Origin: Acidimicrobiaceae bacterium
Lineage (GTDB): Bacteria > Actinomycetota > Acidimicrobiia > Acidimicrobiales > UBA8190
Length of the DNA stretch: 12,491 nt
Reading direction: 5' to 3'
NCBI GenBank assembly: GCA_003131945.1
Contig: PKWD01000454.1
Location: 1-12,491, forward strand
A model generated the notes under the pieces. That model was given only the letters and a program-made list of their open reading frames with translations. It had not been told where the DNA came from and searched no databases. Of the stretch, positions 6,195 through 12,491 are shown one piece after another. The number at the start of each line of letters is the position of its first letter. The stretch's first letter is position 1. Both the position numbers and the translations under genes were made by a program.

Positions 6195-7207
6195 TATCGG
6201 CGGCGCAGGCGCTTGTCTTCGATCGCCGGTGGTGTGGCGAAGTAGTTGTCGGCCCGGTTGAGCTCGGTACCCGGCGCCACGATCTCGTCGATCCGGTCGA
6301 GGATCTCCCCGCTCAACTCCACCTCGGCGCCGGCCAGGAGATCCTCCAGTTGTTCCGGCGTCCGGGGGCCGATGAGAACGGACGTGACGGCCGGGTGGGC
6401 CCGGACGAACACCGTCGCCAGGTGGGTCAACGGCATTCCCGCCTCGGCGGCCAAATGCGTGAGCTGCCCGACGGCCTCCGCTTTGGCCCTGTTGGCCGCC
6501 ACGCCGAGGTCGAAGCTCCGCGCCGCCGTGGCCGCCCGATGGCCCGACGTCGGGTCCGACCGTCCTGACAACCACCCGCTGCTCAGCGGCCCATAGGTCA
6601 AAACGCCCATGCCGTAGCGTTGCGCCGTCGGCAGCACGGCTGCTTCGATGATCCTGGTGAGGATCGAGTACCGCGGCTGCTCCGTCCGAAAGCGGTGGTG
6701 CCCGCGCGCCTCGGCCGTCCACTGCGCCTCGACGATCAGCTCGGCCGGGAAGGTGGAGGAGCCGACAGCGCGCACCTTGCCCGAGCGGATCAGCTCCGAG
6801 AGCGCCGACAGTGTCTCGTCCATGTCCGTGCTGTAGTCCGGCCGGTGCATCTGGTAGAGATCGATGTGGTCGGTGTCCAACCGACGCAGACTGTCCTCCA
6901 CGGCCCTCACGATCCACCGCCGCGACCCACCGCTGCGGTTGGGGTCCCGTCCCATGGGAAGGGCGAACTTCGTGGCCAGCACCACATCGGCGCGACGCCC
7001 CTTGAGCGCCTGGCCCACGATCTCCTCGGACTCACCCCGGGAGTAGACGTCGGCCGTGTCGACGAAATTGATGCCGGCGTCCAGGGCCCTGTGGATCATG
7101 CGGACCGATTCGTCATGATCGGTGTTGCCCATTGCTCCGAGCATCATCGTGCCCAGCGCCAACTCGCTCACCGCCATACCGGTGCCGCCGAGAATTCTGC
7201 GCTTCAT
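6194..7207 (-). CDS. Aldo/keto reductase
   Basis: The 337-residue protein starts MKRRILGGTGMAVSELALGTMMLG, the usual opening of NADPH-dependent aldo/keto reductases with a TIM-barrel fold. The catalytic tetrad is complete: D50 and Y55 in NFVDTADVYSRGESE, K80 in LATKFALP, and H121 in LYQMHRPD. Cofactor-phosphate contacts are suggested by SVLIGPRTPEQLED near residue 285. The substrate is unknown; homologues reduce aldehydes or ketones or act on sugars. It begins 46 bases after the cinA stop on the same strand and may be read through from that operon. ATG 7207 has only a weak purine-rich leader (GGCGAGACGG). Confidence 0.92.
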   Translation of the reverse strand: MKRRILGGTGMAVSELALGTMMLGAMGNTDHDESVRMIHRALDAGINFVDTADVYSRGESEEIVGQALKGRRADVVLATKFALPMGRDPNRSGGSRRWIVRAVEDSLRRLDTDHIDLYQMHRPDYSTDMDETLSALSELIRSGKVRAVGSSTFPAELIVEAQWTAEARGHHRFRTEQPRYSILTRIIEAAVLPTAQRYGMGVLTYGPLSSGWLSGRSDPTSGHRAATAARSFDLGVAANRAKAEAVGQLTHLAAEAGMPLTHLATVFVRAHPAVTSVLIGPRTPEQLEDLLAGAEVELSGEILDRIDEIVAPGTELNRADNYFATPPAIEDKRLRRR

Positions 7208-7216
7208 CCGTCTCGC

Positions 7217-7267
7217 CGATCAGTCTGTGTGGTCGATCAGTGGGTGTCGTTTATCAGGCGGTGTCGT
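7217..7267. repeat. Imperfect tandem repeat, 3 x 17 bp, across the cinA stop
   Basis: The units CGATCAGTCTGTGTGGT (7217-7233), CGATCAGTGGGTGTCGT (7234-7250) and TTATCAGGCGGTGTCGT (7251-7267) are head to tail. By eye, units 1 and 2 agree at 14 of 17 positions and units 2 and 3 at 13 of 17. The third unit contains the cinA stop codon (7254-7256) and its last codons; the other two fill the gap to the aldo/keto reductase start. Confidence 0.7.
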
Positions 7268-8513
7268 GGATGAGGCGGCGGCGCAGCAGGTCGAGGGCCG
7301 TGATGGTGGCGTACTGCCGTACCCGGTCGCGATCGCCGGGCAGGTGGGCCTCGAACGACTCGGTCTCGGCCCCCGGTCGGGCCAGGGCCACGATCACCGT
7401 CCCTGGCACCTGGCCCTCCTGTTGGTCGGGGCCGGCCACGCCGGTGAGGGCCAACCCCACATCGGCCCCGAGGACACGACGGGCCCCGTCGGCCATGGCC
7501 CGGGCCGCCTCGGCCGTCACCACCGGACCCTCCGGGACACCGAGGACGTCGTACTTGACCCCGCTGGCGTAGGAGACGACCGATCCCCGGAACCAGTTGC
7601 TGGCCCCCGGTATGGCCACCAGCCGCGACGCCACCAGGCCACCGGTGAGGGACTCGGCCAGGCCCAGGCTGAACCCCCGGGCCTTCAGCGCGGCACCGAC
7701 CACCGACTCCATGGTGTCGTCGTCGAACCCGAAGACCGCTTCCCCCACGAGCTCTGTGACCTGTTCCTCTTCAGCGTGGAGCAGTGCCTCGGCCGCCGAC
7801 GTGTCGGCGGCCTTGGCGGTGATCCGCACCTTGATCCCCTCCATCCCACTGGCCAGGAAGGCGATGGTCGGATTGCCTCCGGCGGCGTCGAGGGCGGCGA
7901 TACGGGGGGCGAGGAGCTCGGCCAGCCCGGACTCGCTGTTCCCCCATGTCCGCACCACCCGGCTGACGATCACCGACACCTCTTCTCCCTGCTCGGCCAT
8001 CCGTCGGTGCAGATCGGGGAGAACAGCGCGGGTGAACATCTCGTACATCTCGTAAGGCACCCCGGGCAGGGCGTAGACGACCTTGTGGCCCACCGGGCAG
8101 ACGAGCCCCGGGGCCGTCCCCATCACCTGCATGATCGGTGTCGCCCCCTCGGGAACGTCGGCCTGGCGGCCGTTGCTCTCGGGCATGGCCCGTCCGCGCG
8201 AGCTGAACATCTCGCCGATCTTCTTCACGATGGCCGGGTCGCGCACGAGCGTCACGTTCATGACTTCGGCGATGGCGTCCCGGGTGATGTCATCGTGGGT
8301 GGGGCCGAGCCCTCCGCACACCACCACCCCGGCGCTGCGGGCCAGCGCCGTGCGCAGGGCCAGCACGATCCGCTCCTGGTTGTCCCCCACCGCCTGGTGG
8401 AAATGCGAGTCCACCCCGCCGAGGGCCAGCTGTTCCCCGAGCCAGGCCGAGTTGGTGTCGGCGATCTGACCGAGCAGCAGCTCCGTGCCGACGGCCACGA
8501 TCTCGATGCGCAT
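7254..8513 (-). CDS. cinA: CinA-family protein: MoCF-binding domain plus NMN deamidase domain
   Basis: The 419-residue protein has the two CinA domains. The N-terminal molybdopterin-binding-like domain covers about residues 1-170 (MRIEIVAVGTELLLGQIADTN, GGLGPTHDDITRDAI, YALPGVPYEMYEMF). The C-terminal PncC/CinA domain covers about 265-415 (LAESLTGGLVASRL, VVSYASGVKYDVLGV, ALTGVAGPD, GTVIVAL). The C-terminal domain hydrolyses nicotinamide mononucleotide to nicotinate mononucleotide for pyridine-nucleotide recycling, and the N-terminal domain is linked to ADP-ribose hydrolysis in some members. The start ATG 8513 shares its A with the TGA of pgsA (TGATG), indicating translational coupling. A longer open frame back to 8600 is not used because it would run into pgsA. 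Length is normal for the family. Confidence 0.96.
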   Translation of the reverse strand: MRIEIVAVGTELLLGQIADTNSAWLGEQLALGGVDSHFHQAVGDNQERIVLALRTALARSAGVVVCGGLGPTHDDITRDAIAEVMNVTLVRDPAIVKKIGEMFSSRGRAMPESNGRQADVPEGATPIMQVMGTAPGLVCPVGHKVVYALPGVPYEMYEMFTRAVLPDLHRRMAEQGEEVSVIVSRVVRTWGNSESGLAELLAPRIAALDAAGGNPTIAFLASGMEGIKVRITAKAADTSAAEALLHAEEEQVTELVGEAVFGFDDDTMESVVGAALKARGFSLGLAESLTGGLVASRLVAIPGASNWFRGSVVSYASGVKYDVLGVPEGPVVTAEAARAMADGARRVLGADVGLALTGVAGPDQQEGQVPGTVIVALARPGAETESFEAHLPGDRDRVRQYATITALDLLRRRLIHDTA

Positions 8514-9160
8514 CAGGCGGCTCCGTGGCTGTGCGCGGCCCGCCGTCCGTCGAGCAGGTACTGCACCCCCGTGACCACTGTGAAGGCCACCGCCACCCAC
8601 ACGGCCACGTTCAGAACCGTTTCGTGCGAGGCCACCGGGGGAATCAGGGCCAGGCCGATGGCGATGCCCTGGACGAGGGTCTTCACCTTGGCCGACGTCC
8701 GCGCCGGGATGGAGATGCCCCGGCGTCCGGCCACGGCCCGGTAGACGCTCATCCCCACTTCACGGGCGGCGATGAGGGCCACCGGCAGCCACGAGAACTC
8801 ACCCTTGGCGGCCAGAACGAACAGAGCGCTCAGCACCACCGCCTTGTCGGCCAAAGGGTCGAGGAACGCACCCGACCGGGTCGTTCCCTGACGGCGGGCC
8901 AGCCATCCGTCGACCCCGTCGGTGGCCCCGATGGTGAAGGCCACGGCGAAGGCCGCCCACGAGGCCCCACGCATGGCCACCATCACCACCAGTGCCGGCG
9001 TGGCCAACAAACGGGCCACCGTGATCCCGTTGGCCGGTGTCATGAGCGCCGACGGGCCGAACGTGAACTGCCGGACCCGTTCCCCGATCGGCGTCACCGG
9101 CGAGGGTTCCGTGCGGTTGTCGGGCACCTCGACCACCGGCACCGTGCCCGGGTCGCTCAC
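8513..9160 (-). CDS. pgsA: CDP-diacylglycerol--glycerol-3-phosphate 3-phosphatidyltransferase-like protein
   Basis: The 215-residue membrane protein carries the CDP-alcohol phosphatidyltransferase signature DGVDGWLAR...GAFLDPLADK, with metal-binding aspartates D81, D84, D101 and D105. The spacer between AR and G has 7 residues instead of the more common 8. Hydrophobic segments follow the family pattern (ITVARLLATPALVVMVAM, AFAVAFTIGAT, VLSALFVLAA, IAIGLALIPPV, VAVWVAVAFTVV). The family transfers a phosphatidyl group from CDP-diacylglycerol; with rimO upstream and cinA downstream, phosphatidylglycerophosphate synthesis is most likely. A hydrophilic N-tail of about 40 residues precedes the membrane part. 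The start GTG 9160 overlaps the rimO stop by four bases (GTGA). Confidence 0.92.
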   Translation of the reverse strand: MSDPGTVPVVEVPDNRTEPSPVTPIGERVRQFTFGPSALMTPANGITVARLLATPALVVMVAMRGASWAAFAVAFTIGATDGVDGWLARRQGTTRSGAFLDPLADKAVVLSALFVLAAKGEFSWLPVALIAAREVGMSVYRAVAGRRGISIPARTSAKVKTLVQGIAIGLALIPPVASHETVLNVAVWVAVAFTVVTGVQYLLDGRRAAHSHGAA

Positions 9161-10434
9161 CGGTCGACCGGTCCCGCCACCTCGGCCCACAGGTCGGGAC
9201 CGGCGGCGCCGGTGGCGACGACCTCGATGAGTGTGCCAGGACCGAGATGGCCCGGCACGTGGACGATCCCGTCGATCTCGGGGGCCTCCCGGTGCGAGCG
9301 GCCGACACCGGGGGCGTCGACGAGCACGCGCATCGTCCGTCCCACCAGGGCCGACCGGCGCTCGGCCGTGATCCGGTCCTGCAGCTCCGAGCACTCCCGC
9401 AGCCGCTCGAGGGCCAGCGCCGCCGGCACACCCCGGTCGAGGCCCGCCGCATAGGTGCCCGGTTCCTCCGAGAAGGTGAAGAAGCCGGCCCAGTCGAGTT
9501 GCGCCTCGGTCAGGAAGGCCAGGAGGGCGTCGTGGTCCTCCTCGGTCTCCCCCGGATATCCGAGGATGAACGACGACCGCAGCCCGGCATCGGGGGCGGC
9601 GGCCCGGATGCGGGCGATCCGGTCGAGGAAGCGACCGCCTTCGCCCCACCGTCTCATCCGTTCGACCAACGGCCTCGACACGTGTTGGAGCGAGAGGTCG
9701 AAATAGGGCACACCGGTGGCCACGATGGTGTCGACCAACTCGTCGTCGAGGGCCGACGGGTAGAGATAGAGAAGACGCACCCTCTCCACCCGCTCGGCCA
9801 CGGCCCGGATCAGCTCGACGATGGGCCGCGGCGCTCCGGGGGTCCGCCGGACACGGTCCGGGTCGCTGCGATCGATCCCCCACGAGGCCAGGTCCTGAGC
9901 GACGAGAACGACCTCACGTACCTCGTCACCGAGAGCCGCCACCTCGTCCAGCAGAACATCGGTCGGACGCGAGCGCTGGCGCCCCCGGAACGACGGTATG
10001 GCGCAGAACCCGCAGCGCCGGTCACAGCCCTCGGCCACCTTTATATAGGCCCACGGTGCACTGGCCGCCGGACGCGGCAGATTCAACAGGTCGAAGGCGT
10101 TCTTGCGCCGCAGCGTGACCGGCACCCCGAAGCCGGCCACCAGGTCGACCTCGGGCAGGGCGTCGGACAACTCCGACCCGTAGCGCTCGGCCATGCATCC
10201 GGTCACCACCAGCCGGGATCCCGCCCGCCGGGCCTCGGCCAGGTCGAGGATGGTGTCGATCGACTCCTGGCGGGCCGCCTCGATGAACGCACAGGTGTTC
10301 ACCACCACCAGGTCGGCATCCTCGGCCGAGTCGGCCGCTTCATAGCCGTCAGCCACCAGGGTGCCCACCAATTTGTCGGAGTCGACCTGGTTCTTCGGAC
10401 AGCCCAGGGTCTCCAACCAGTAAGTCTCGGGCAC
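9157..10434 (-). CDS. rimO: Ribosomal protein S12 methylthiotransferase RimO
   Basis: The 425-residue protein has the three parts of a radical-SAM methylthiotransferase. The N-terminal domain has its cluster cysteines C12 (TLGCPKNQVDS), C48 (VNTCAF) and C80 (TGCMAERYG). The radical-SAM core has CxxxCxxC at C137, C141 and C144 (EGCDRRCGFCAIPSFRG). The C-terminal TRAM-type domain covers about 362-425. RimO rather than MiaB is indicated by KNQVDSD, AQDLASWGID, and the REAPEIDGIVHV segment in the TRAM region. It adds a methylthio group to the conserved aspartate of ribosomal protein S12, using two iron-sulfur clusters and SAM. The start is GTG 10434, with no strong ribosome binding site. The protein is followed by pgsA with a 4-base overlap. 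tRNA-Ser lies 59 bases upstream on the same strand. Confidence 0.96.
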   Translation of the reverse strand: MPETYWLETLGCPKNQVDSDKLVGTLVADGYEAADSAEDADLVVVNTCAFIEAARQESIDTILDLAEARRAGSRLVVTGCMAERYGSELSDALPEVDLVAGFGVPVTLRRKNAFDLLNLPRPAASAPWAYIKVAEGCDRRCGFCAIPSFRGRQRSRPTDVLLDEVAALGDEVREVVLVAQDLASWGIDRSDPDRVRRTPGAPRPIVELIRAVAERVERVRLLYLYPSALDDELVDTIVATGVPYFDLSLQHVSRPLVERMRRWGEGGRFLDRIARIRAAAPDAGLRSSFILGYPGETEEDHDALLAFLTEAQLDWAGFFTFSEEPGTYAAGLDRGVPAALALERLRECSELQDRITAERRSALVGRTMRVLVDAPGVGRSHREAPEIDGIVHVPGHLGPGTLIEVVATGAAGPDLWAEVAGPVDR

Positions 10435-10446
10435 TACGACAATCTA

Positions 10447-10470
10447 CCGGGGCTCCGCCGGGCGCCCCGG
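10447..10470 (-). terminator. GC-rich hairpin between tRNA-Ser and rimO
   Basis: CCGGGGC at 10447-10453 and GCCCCGG at 10464-10470 form a 7-bp stem with a 10-base loop. It lies downstream of the tRNA 3' end and just upstream of the rimO GTG. On the transcribed strand the encoded CCA is followed directly by TTTTT, then this structure. It could end the tRNA transcript, act as a processing structure, or limit rimO translation. It lacks a T run after the stem. Confidence 0.3.
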
Positions 10471-10493
10471 CGCCACGGGACAAGCCCGAAAAA

Positions 10494-10585
10494 TGGCGGA
10501 GAGGGAGGGATTTGAACCCTCGGACCCAGTTTCCCAGGTCAACTCATTAGCAGTGAGTCCGATTCGGCCGCTCTCGCACCTCTCC
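10494..10585 (-). tRNA. tRNA-Ser (GCU), CCA encoded
   Basis: The minus strand folds as a class II tRNA of 92 bases including the encoded CCA. The acceptor stem is GGAGAGG/CCUCUCC with discriminator G. The anticodon stem ACUCA/UGAGU holds the loop CUGCUAA, so the anticodon is GCU (10549-10551), reading AGC and AGU serine codons. A long variable arm, GACCU/GGGUC, is typical of tRNA-Ser. The T arm is GAGGG-UUCAAAU-CCCUC. All stems pair well, so the gene appears intact. A decayed recombinase lies on its 5' side. Confidence 0.97.
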
Positions 10586-10699
10586 AGGTACTTCTCTCTG
10601 GCCAGCTACCCCACGTCCCTATTGTGTCCTTATCTTCGGATGAACTCCCAGCCAGAAGCCACTGACCGAGAGAGTGCCCGATGACAGACAAAAGGACGT

Positions 10700-11269
10700 A
10701 TGGGTCGCACGCGCCAGCGTACCCCGGTGTCTGGCGTCTGCGGGCCTGGAGCCCGACCCGGTGACTGGCCCAGCCGAGGCAGGAACAGAGGACCTTCAAG
10801 ATCACGGAGGCGAAGGCCGGCAAGGCCCTGGCCGCCTTCGTGACGAGACCTCGCTCCCGCCGGCGACGCGGGAGTTCGGCGAACTCCCCGGACGAGTGGG
10901 TCAGTTCAAAAGCCGATCGTTGGGCCTCGACGACGCAGCCAGGAGACCGAGTAACCGGATCCGTCCCCGGCTGGGCGGTATCCCCGTGGCCAAGCTCACG
11001 GCCACCCGTGCAACCTACCGCACGAAGGCTCGTCACCCGACGCCCGCCATGGTGTCCACGATGATCCGCATCGCCGAAGAGTCCGATCAGGTCATGGCGG
11101 CGGCGATGGCGATGGCCTTCGTCACCAGTGGCCGACGGGGGGAGCTCTGCGCGCTGCGGTGGAGCGATGTCGACCGAGACGTTGGCACCTCGCTATCGAG
11201 CGCTCATTGACACAGATCGGGGTCAAGCACGATGCCTTGTTCATTGTCGAGCAGGTCCGCTCCATATGA
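10700..11269 (+). pseudogene. Decayed tyrosine recombinase (phage-type integrase)
   Basis: Pieces of an actinobacterial integrase appear in order but in shifting frames. ATG 10700, with AAAAGGA just upstream, starts MGRTRQRT. One missing C in the run at 10722-10725 shifts the frame to GVWRLRAW, which meets a TGA. Then come DPVTG, RQEQRTFKITEAKAGKALAAFVT, TSLPPATREFGEL, DEWVSSKADRWASTTQ, and NRIRPRLGGIPVAKLTA. The catalytic-domain opening is MAFVTSGRRGELCALRWSDVD, which contains the first catalytic Arg. A further shift near 11188 gives LAIERSLTQIG until TGA 11267-11269. About 50-60 residues normally found between the core-binding and catalytic domains are missing. The rest of the catalytic domain, including the second Arg and the Tyr, is absent. 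The gene cannot be functional; many independent indels imply old decay. Confidence 0.85.
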
Positions 11270-11315
11270 CGAGTACTGTCGCCTGCAGGACAGAGTCATG
11301 GCCCGGCCCTCGGAC

Positions 11316-11513
11316 ATCGAAACCGATGAGCGCAACCCCCTCTTTCTCGAGACCAGTCGTCCCGGTATCTTCTGCGTCGGCGACGTCCGCAGCGGCTCCG
11401 TCAAGCGCTGTGCCACGGCCATCGGTGAGGGATCCATGGCCGTCAGGCTCGTCTTTGAACGGCTCCAGGTCACCGGCAGCGCGGCGACAGAGCCGGTGCG
11501 CGTCCATCCCTAA
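11316..11513 (+). pseudogene. C-terminal remnant of a thioredoxin-reductase-like FAD protein
   Basis: The stretch ending at TAA 11511-11513 reads LETSRPGIFCVGDVRSGSVKRCATAIGEG followed by SMAVRLVFERLQ. This is the hallmark C-terminal FAD-binding segment of thioredoxin-reductase-type pyridine-nucleotide disulfide oxidoreductases (LETS-PGVFAVGDVR...A-GEGS). Only about the last 60 residues remain. The FAD and NAD(P) Rossmann motifs and any CxxC are absent. The frame is open back to about 11232 but shows no family match there. Homology seems to begin near 11316, shortly after the recombinase remnant ends, which suggests a deletion or insertion junction. There is no plausible start, so it is a gene stub. 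Confidence 0.8.
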
Positions 11514-11515
11514 GG

Positions 11516-11537
11516 CAGGTTCTTGCCGATAAACCTG
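11516..11537. terminator. Small hairpin after the flavoprotein stub
   Basis: CAGGTT at 11516-11521 and AACCTG at 11532-11537 form a 6-bp stem with a 10-base loop, directly after the TAA of the stub. It has no T run. It may be a relic of that gene's terminator. The remaining bases to the lipoprotein stop (11538-11602) show nothing recognisable. Confidence 0.25.
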
Positions 11538-11602
11538 GCGCAACAAGACAGCACACCTAAGAACGAACCGGCCAGAAACGGAGGGCGGTCTCTCATTAAT
11601 GA

Positions 11603-12340
11603 CTACCCGACGAGGGACGCCAAGCTGACAGTGTCCGCGGGAGCGCTCAGATGAACCTTCTCACCCCATCTGGTGAAGGCGACTTCCTCGCTCTGTTTGC
11701 GGCCGTGGACGTCAGTGCCACTGACCGCACCCCCCACCGGCAGGTAGGGTGCGCTGAGTGAGACGAACAGGGTGGCCACGGCCGGAAGCCCGCTGCTCGA
11801 ATCCGTCGCCGGCGCCGTCCCCGATACCGGGAGGACGGGAATGCCGTGGAGAACTCTCTGCTTCCCGATGCTGAGCCCAGTCTCTGGGATGTAGGCATCG
11901 AGCTCCGCCTCGGGAGTGAGTGACTGGACAATCTGGCGGTAACCCTTTTCGCCCTTGGTGACCGACACCCATTTTCCGCTTTCCTGCGTGGCCTGCGTCG
12001 TCGACAGTCCGAAGTAGTTCATGAGCGTGATGGAGCTGGCCTCGACGTAGGCCACGCCAGCGACGAGAGACACGACCAGCCTCTCCCCGTCGCCGCTGGA
12101 AGTCTGCTGAGCGGCAACGGTTCCCGTGTCCCCAGTAAGAAGCCTGGTTTGGCGACCTGCTCCCTCCTTGTCCACGAAGTGGAAGGTCCCGGCGTTGCCG
12201 GCAGCCGCCACCGCGGTACTCAGCACCTGCGACGCCGATTCGCTCTGCAGGCCGCCGCCACCGCCGCACGAGGACAGCAGGGCGACAAGACCGGTGGCGA
12301 CGACAAGTGTTCCGGTCGGACGCGGCCGGCGCCTAGGCAT
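11603..12340 (-). CDS. Putative lipoprotein, possibly LppX/LolA-like
   Basis: Starting at ATG 12340 the protein has 245 residues and opens MPRRRPRPTGTLVVATG, then VALLSSC. This is a basic n-region, a hydrophobic core and the lipobox LSSC with the lipidated Cys at 25, followed by a glycine linker. The mature part (SASQVLSTAVAAAGNAGTFHF, later EEVAFTRWGEKVHLSAPADTV) resembles the layout of actinobacterial LppX/LprG- or LolA-like lipoproteins, which bind lipids in a half-barrel. That match is by pattern only. An in-frame ATG at 12382 would add 14 residues and make an unusually long n-region. Neither start has a clear ribosome binding site. Expected location is the outer face of the cytoplasmic membrane. 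The gene is convergent with the stub to its left. Confidence 0.75.
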   Translation of the reverse strand: MPRRRPRPTGTLVVATGLVALLSSCGGGGGLQSESASQVLSTAVAAAGNAGTFHFVDKEGAGRQTRLLTGDTGTVAAQQTSSGDGERLVVSLVAGVAYVEASSITLMNYFGLSTTQATQESGKWVSVTKGEKGYRQIVQSLTPEAELDAYIPETGLSIGKQRVLHGIPVLPVSGTAPATDSSSGLPAVATLFVSLSAPYLPVGGAVSGTDVHGRKQSEEVAFTRWGEKVHLSAPADTVSLASLVG

Positions 12341-12417
12341 ATGCGCTCGTGTCGATTGGGGCGTCTTCAGGGTTCGGGTCATGGTGGGGCGGTGATAGAT
12401 CCTCGGTCGATGTGTTC

Positions 12418-12440
12418 GGCGGCCGCAGCGTGCGGCCGTC
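12418..12440. other. Strong GC hairpin upstream of the lipoprotein gene
   Basis: CGGCCGCA at 12420-12427 and TGCGGCCG at 12431-12438 pair perfectly around a GCG loop. Two more outer pairs (one a G-U) can be added. It lies 36 bases upstream of the longer possible lipoprotein start and has no T run. It could be a leader hairpin of the lipoprotein mRNA, an operator dyad, or the terminator of a gene beyond the window. Bases 12383-12491 otherwise show no gene. Confidence 0.4.
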
Positions 12441-12491
12441 CGGCAGCTGTCGCCTGGGCACAGTAAATCTAGTCCGAAGACGTGGGAGACC

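Noticed and set aside
4980..6917. 645-residue minus-strand open frame
   Set aside because: It lies mostly antisense to the GGDEF-EAL gene and runs into the aldo/keto reductase in another frame. It is a GC-rich shadow rich in Gly, Arg and Ala with no family motif.
7122..8744. 540-residue plus-strand open frame
   Set aside because: It is antisense to cinA and part of pgsA, both of which carry clear family signatures; composition is His/Gly/Arg-rich as expected of a shadow.
9161..9883. Upstream extension of the pgsA frame
   Set aside because: It overlaps rimO in another frame and has arginine-rich low-complexity composition; the GTG at 9160 overlapping the rimO stop is the natural start.
9247..10515. 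422-residue plus-strand open frame
   Set aside because: It is antisense to rimO, whose radical-SAM cysteines and RimO motifs are unmistakable.
10493..10684. Plus-strand open frame beginning MAEREGFEPSDPV
   Set aside because: It is the antisense of the tRNA-Ser gene; the REGFEPS-type peptide is a well-known false product of tRNA antisense strands.

Overview
The window reads as a high-GC actinobacterial chromosome segment, possibly from an Acidimicrobiia-like lineage; the class is an inference. Support comes from the strong G/C preference at third codon positions, DinB/mycothiol-transferase-type proteins of a group typical of mycothiol-producing Actinomycetota, a WYL-domain regulator, and the rimO-pgsA-cinA gene order.

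Layout. Bases 1-90 hold the 3' end of an unknown plus-strand gene, followed by a perfect triple 17-bp tandem repeat. A minus-strand WYL regulator (331-1272) is divergent from a plus-strand DinB pair. The first DinB gene (1380-1957) is broken by an apparent one-base loss in a G run. The second (1990-2580) is intact. A short thioredoxin-fold-like reading frame with a CPHC motif (2618-3004) follows and lacks a convincing start. Converging on it is an APH(6)/hydroxyurea-type kinase (3027-3914). Divergent from the kinase is a membrane GGDEF-EAL protein (4017-6152) with both catalytic domains apparently intact.

From 6194 to 10585 everything lies on the minus strand. In transcription order it is tRNA-Ser(GCU), rimO, pgsA, cinA, then an aldo/keto reductase. 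rimO/pgsA overlap by 4 nt and pgsA/cinA by 1 nt, so these three are probably translationally coupled. They act on ribosomal protein S12, phosphatidylglycerol synthesis and pyridine-nucleotide salvage respectively.

Bases 10586-11602 contain no intact gene. They hold a heavily frameshifted, internally deleted tyrosine recombinase (about 10700-11269) and the C-terminal stub of a thioredoxin-reductase-like flavoprotein (about 11316-11513). This looks like an old mobile-element scar beside the tRNA gene. The window ends with a minus-strand lipoprotein gene (11603-12340).

I did not find a convincing new multi-gene system. The observations most worth a second look are the decayed recombinase beside the tRNA, the one-base break in the first DinB gene, the start-less CPHC reading frame, three unrelated repeats that all have a 17-bp period and all sit at gene 3' ends, and the dyads between the WYL regulator and the DinB genes.
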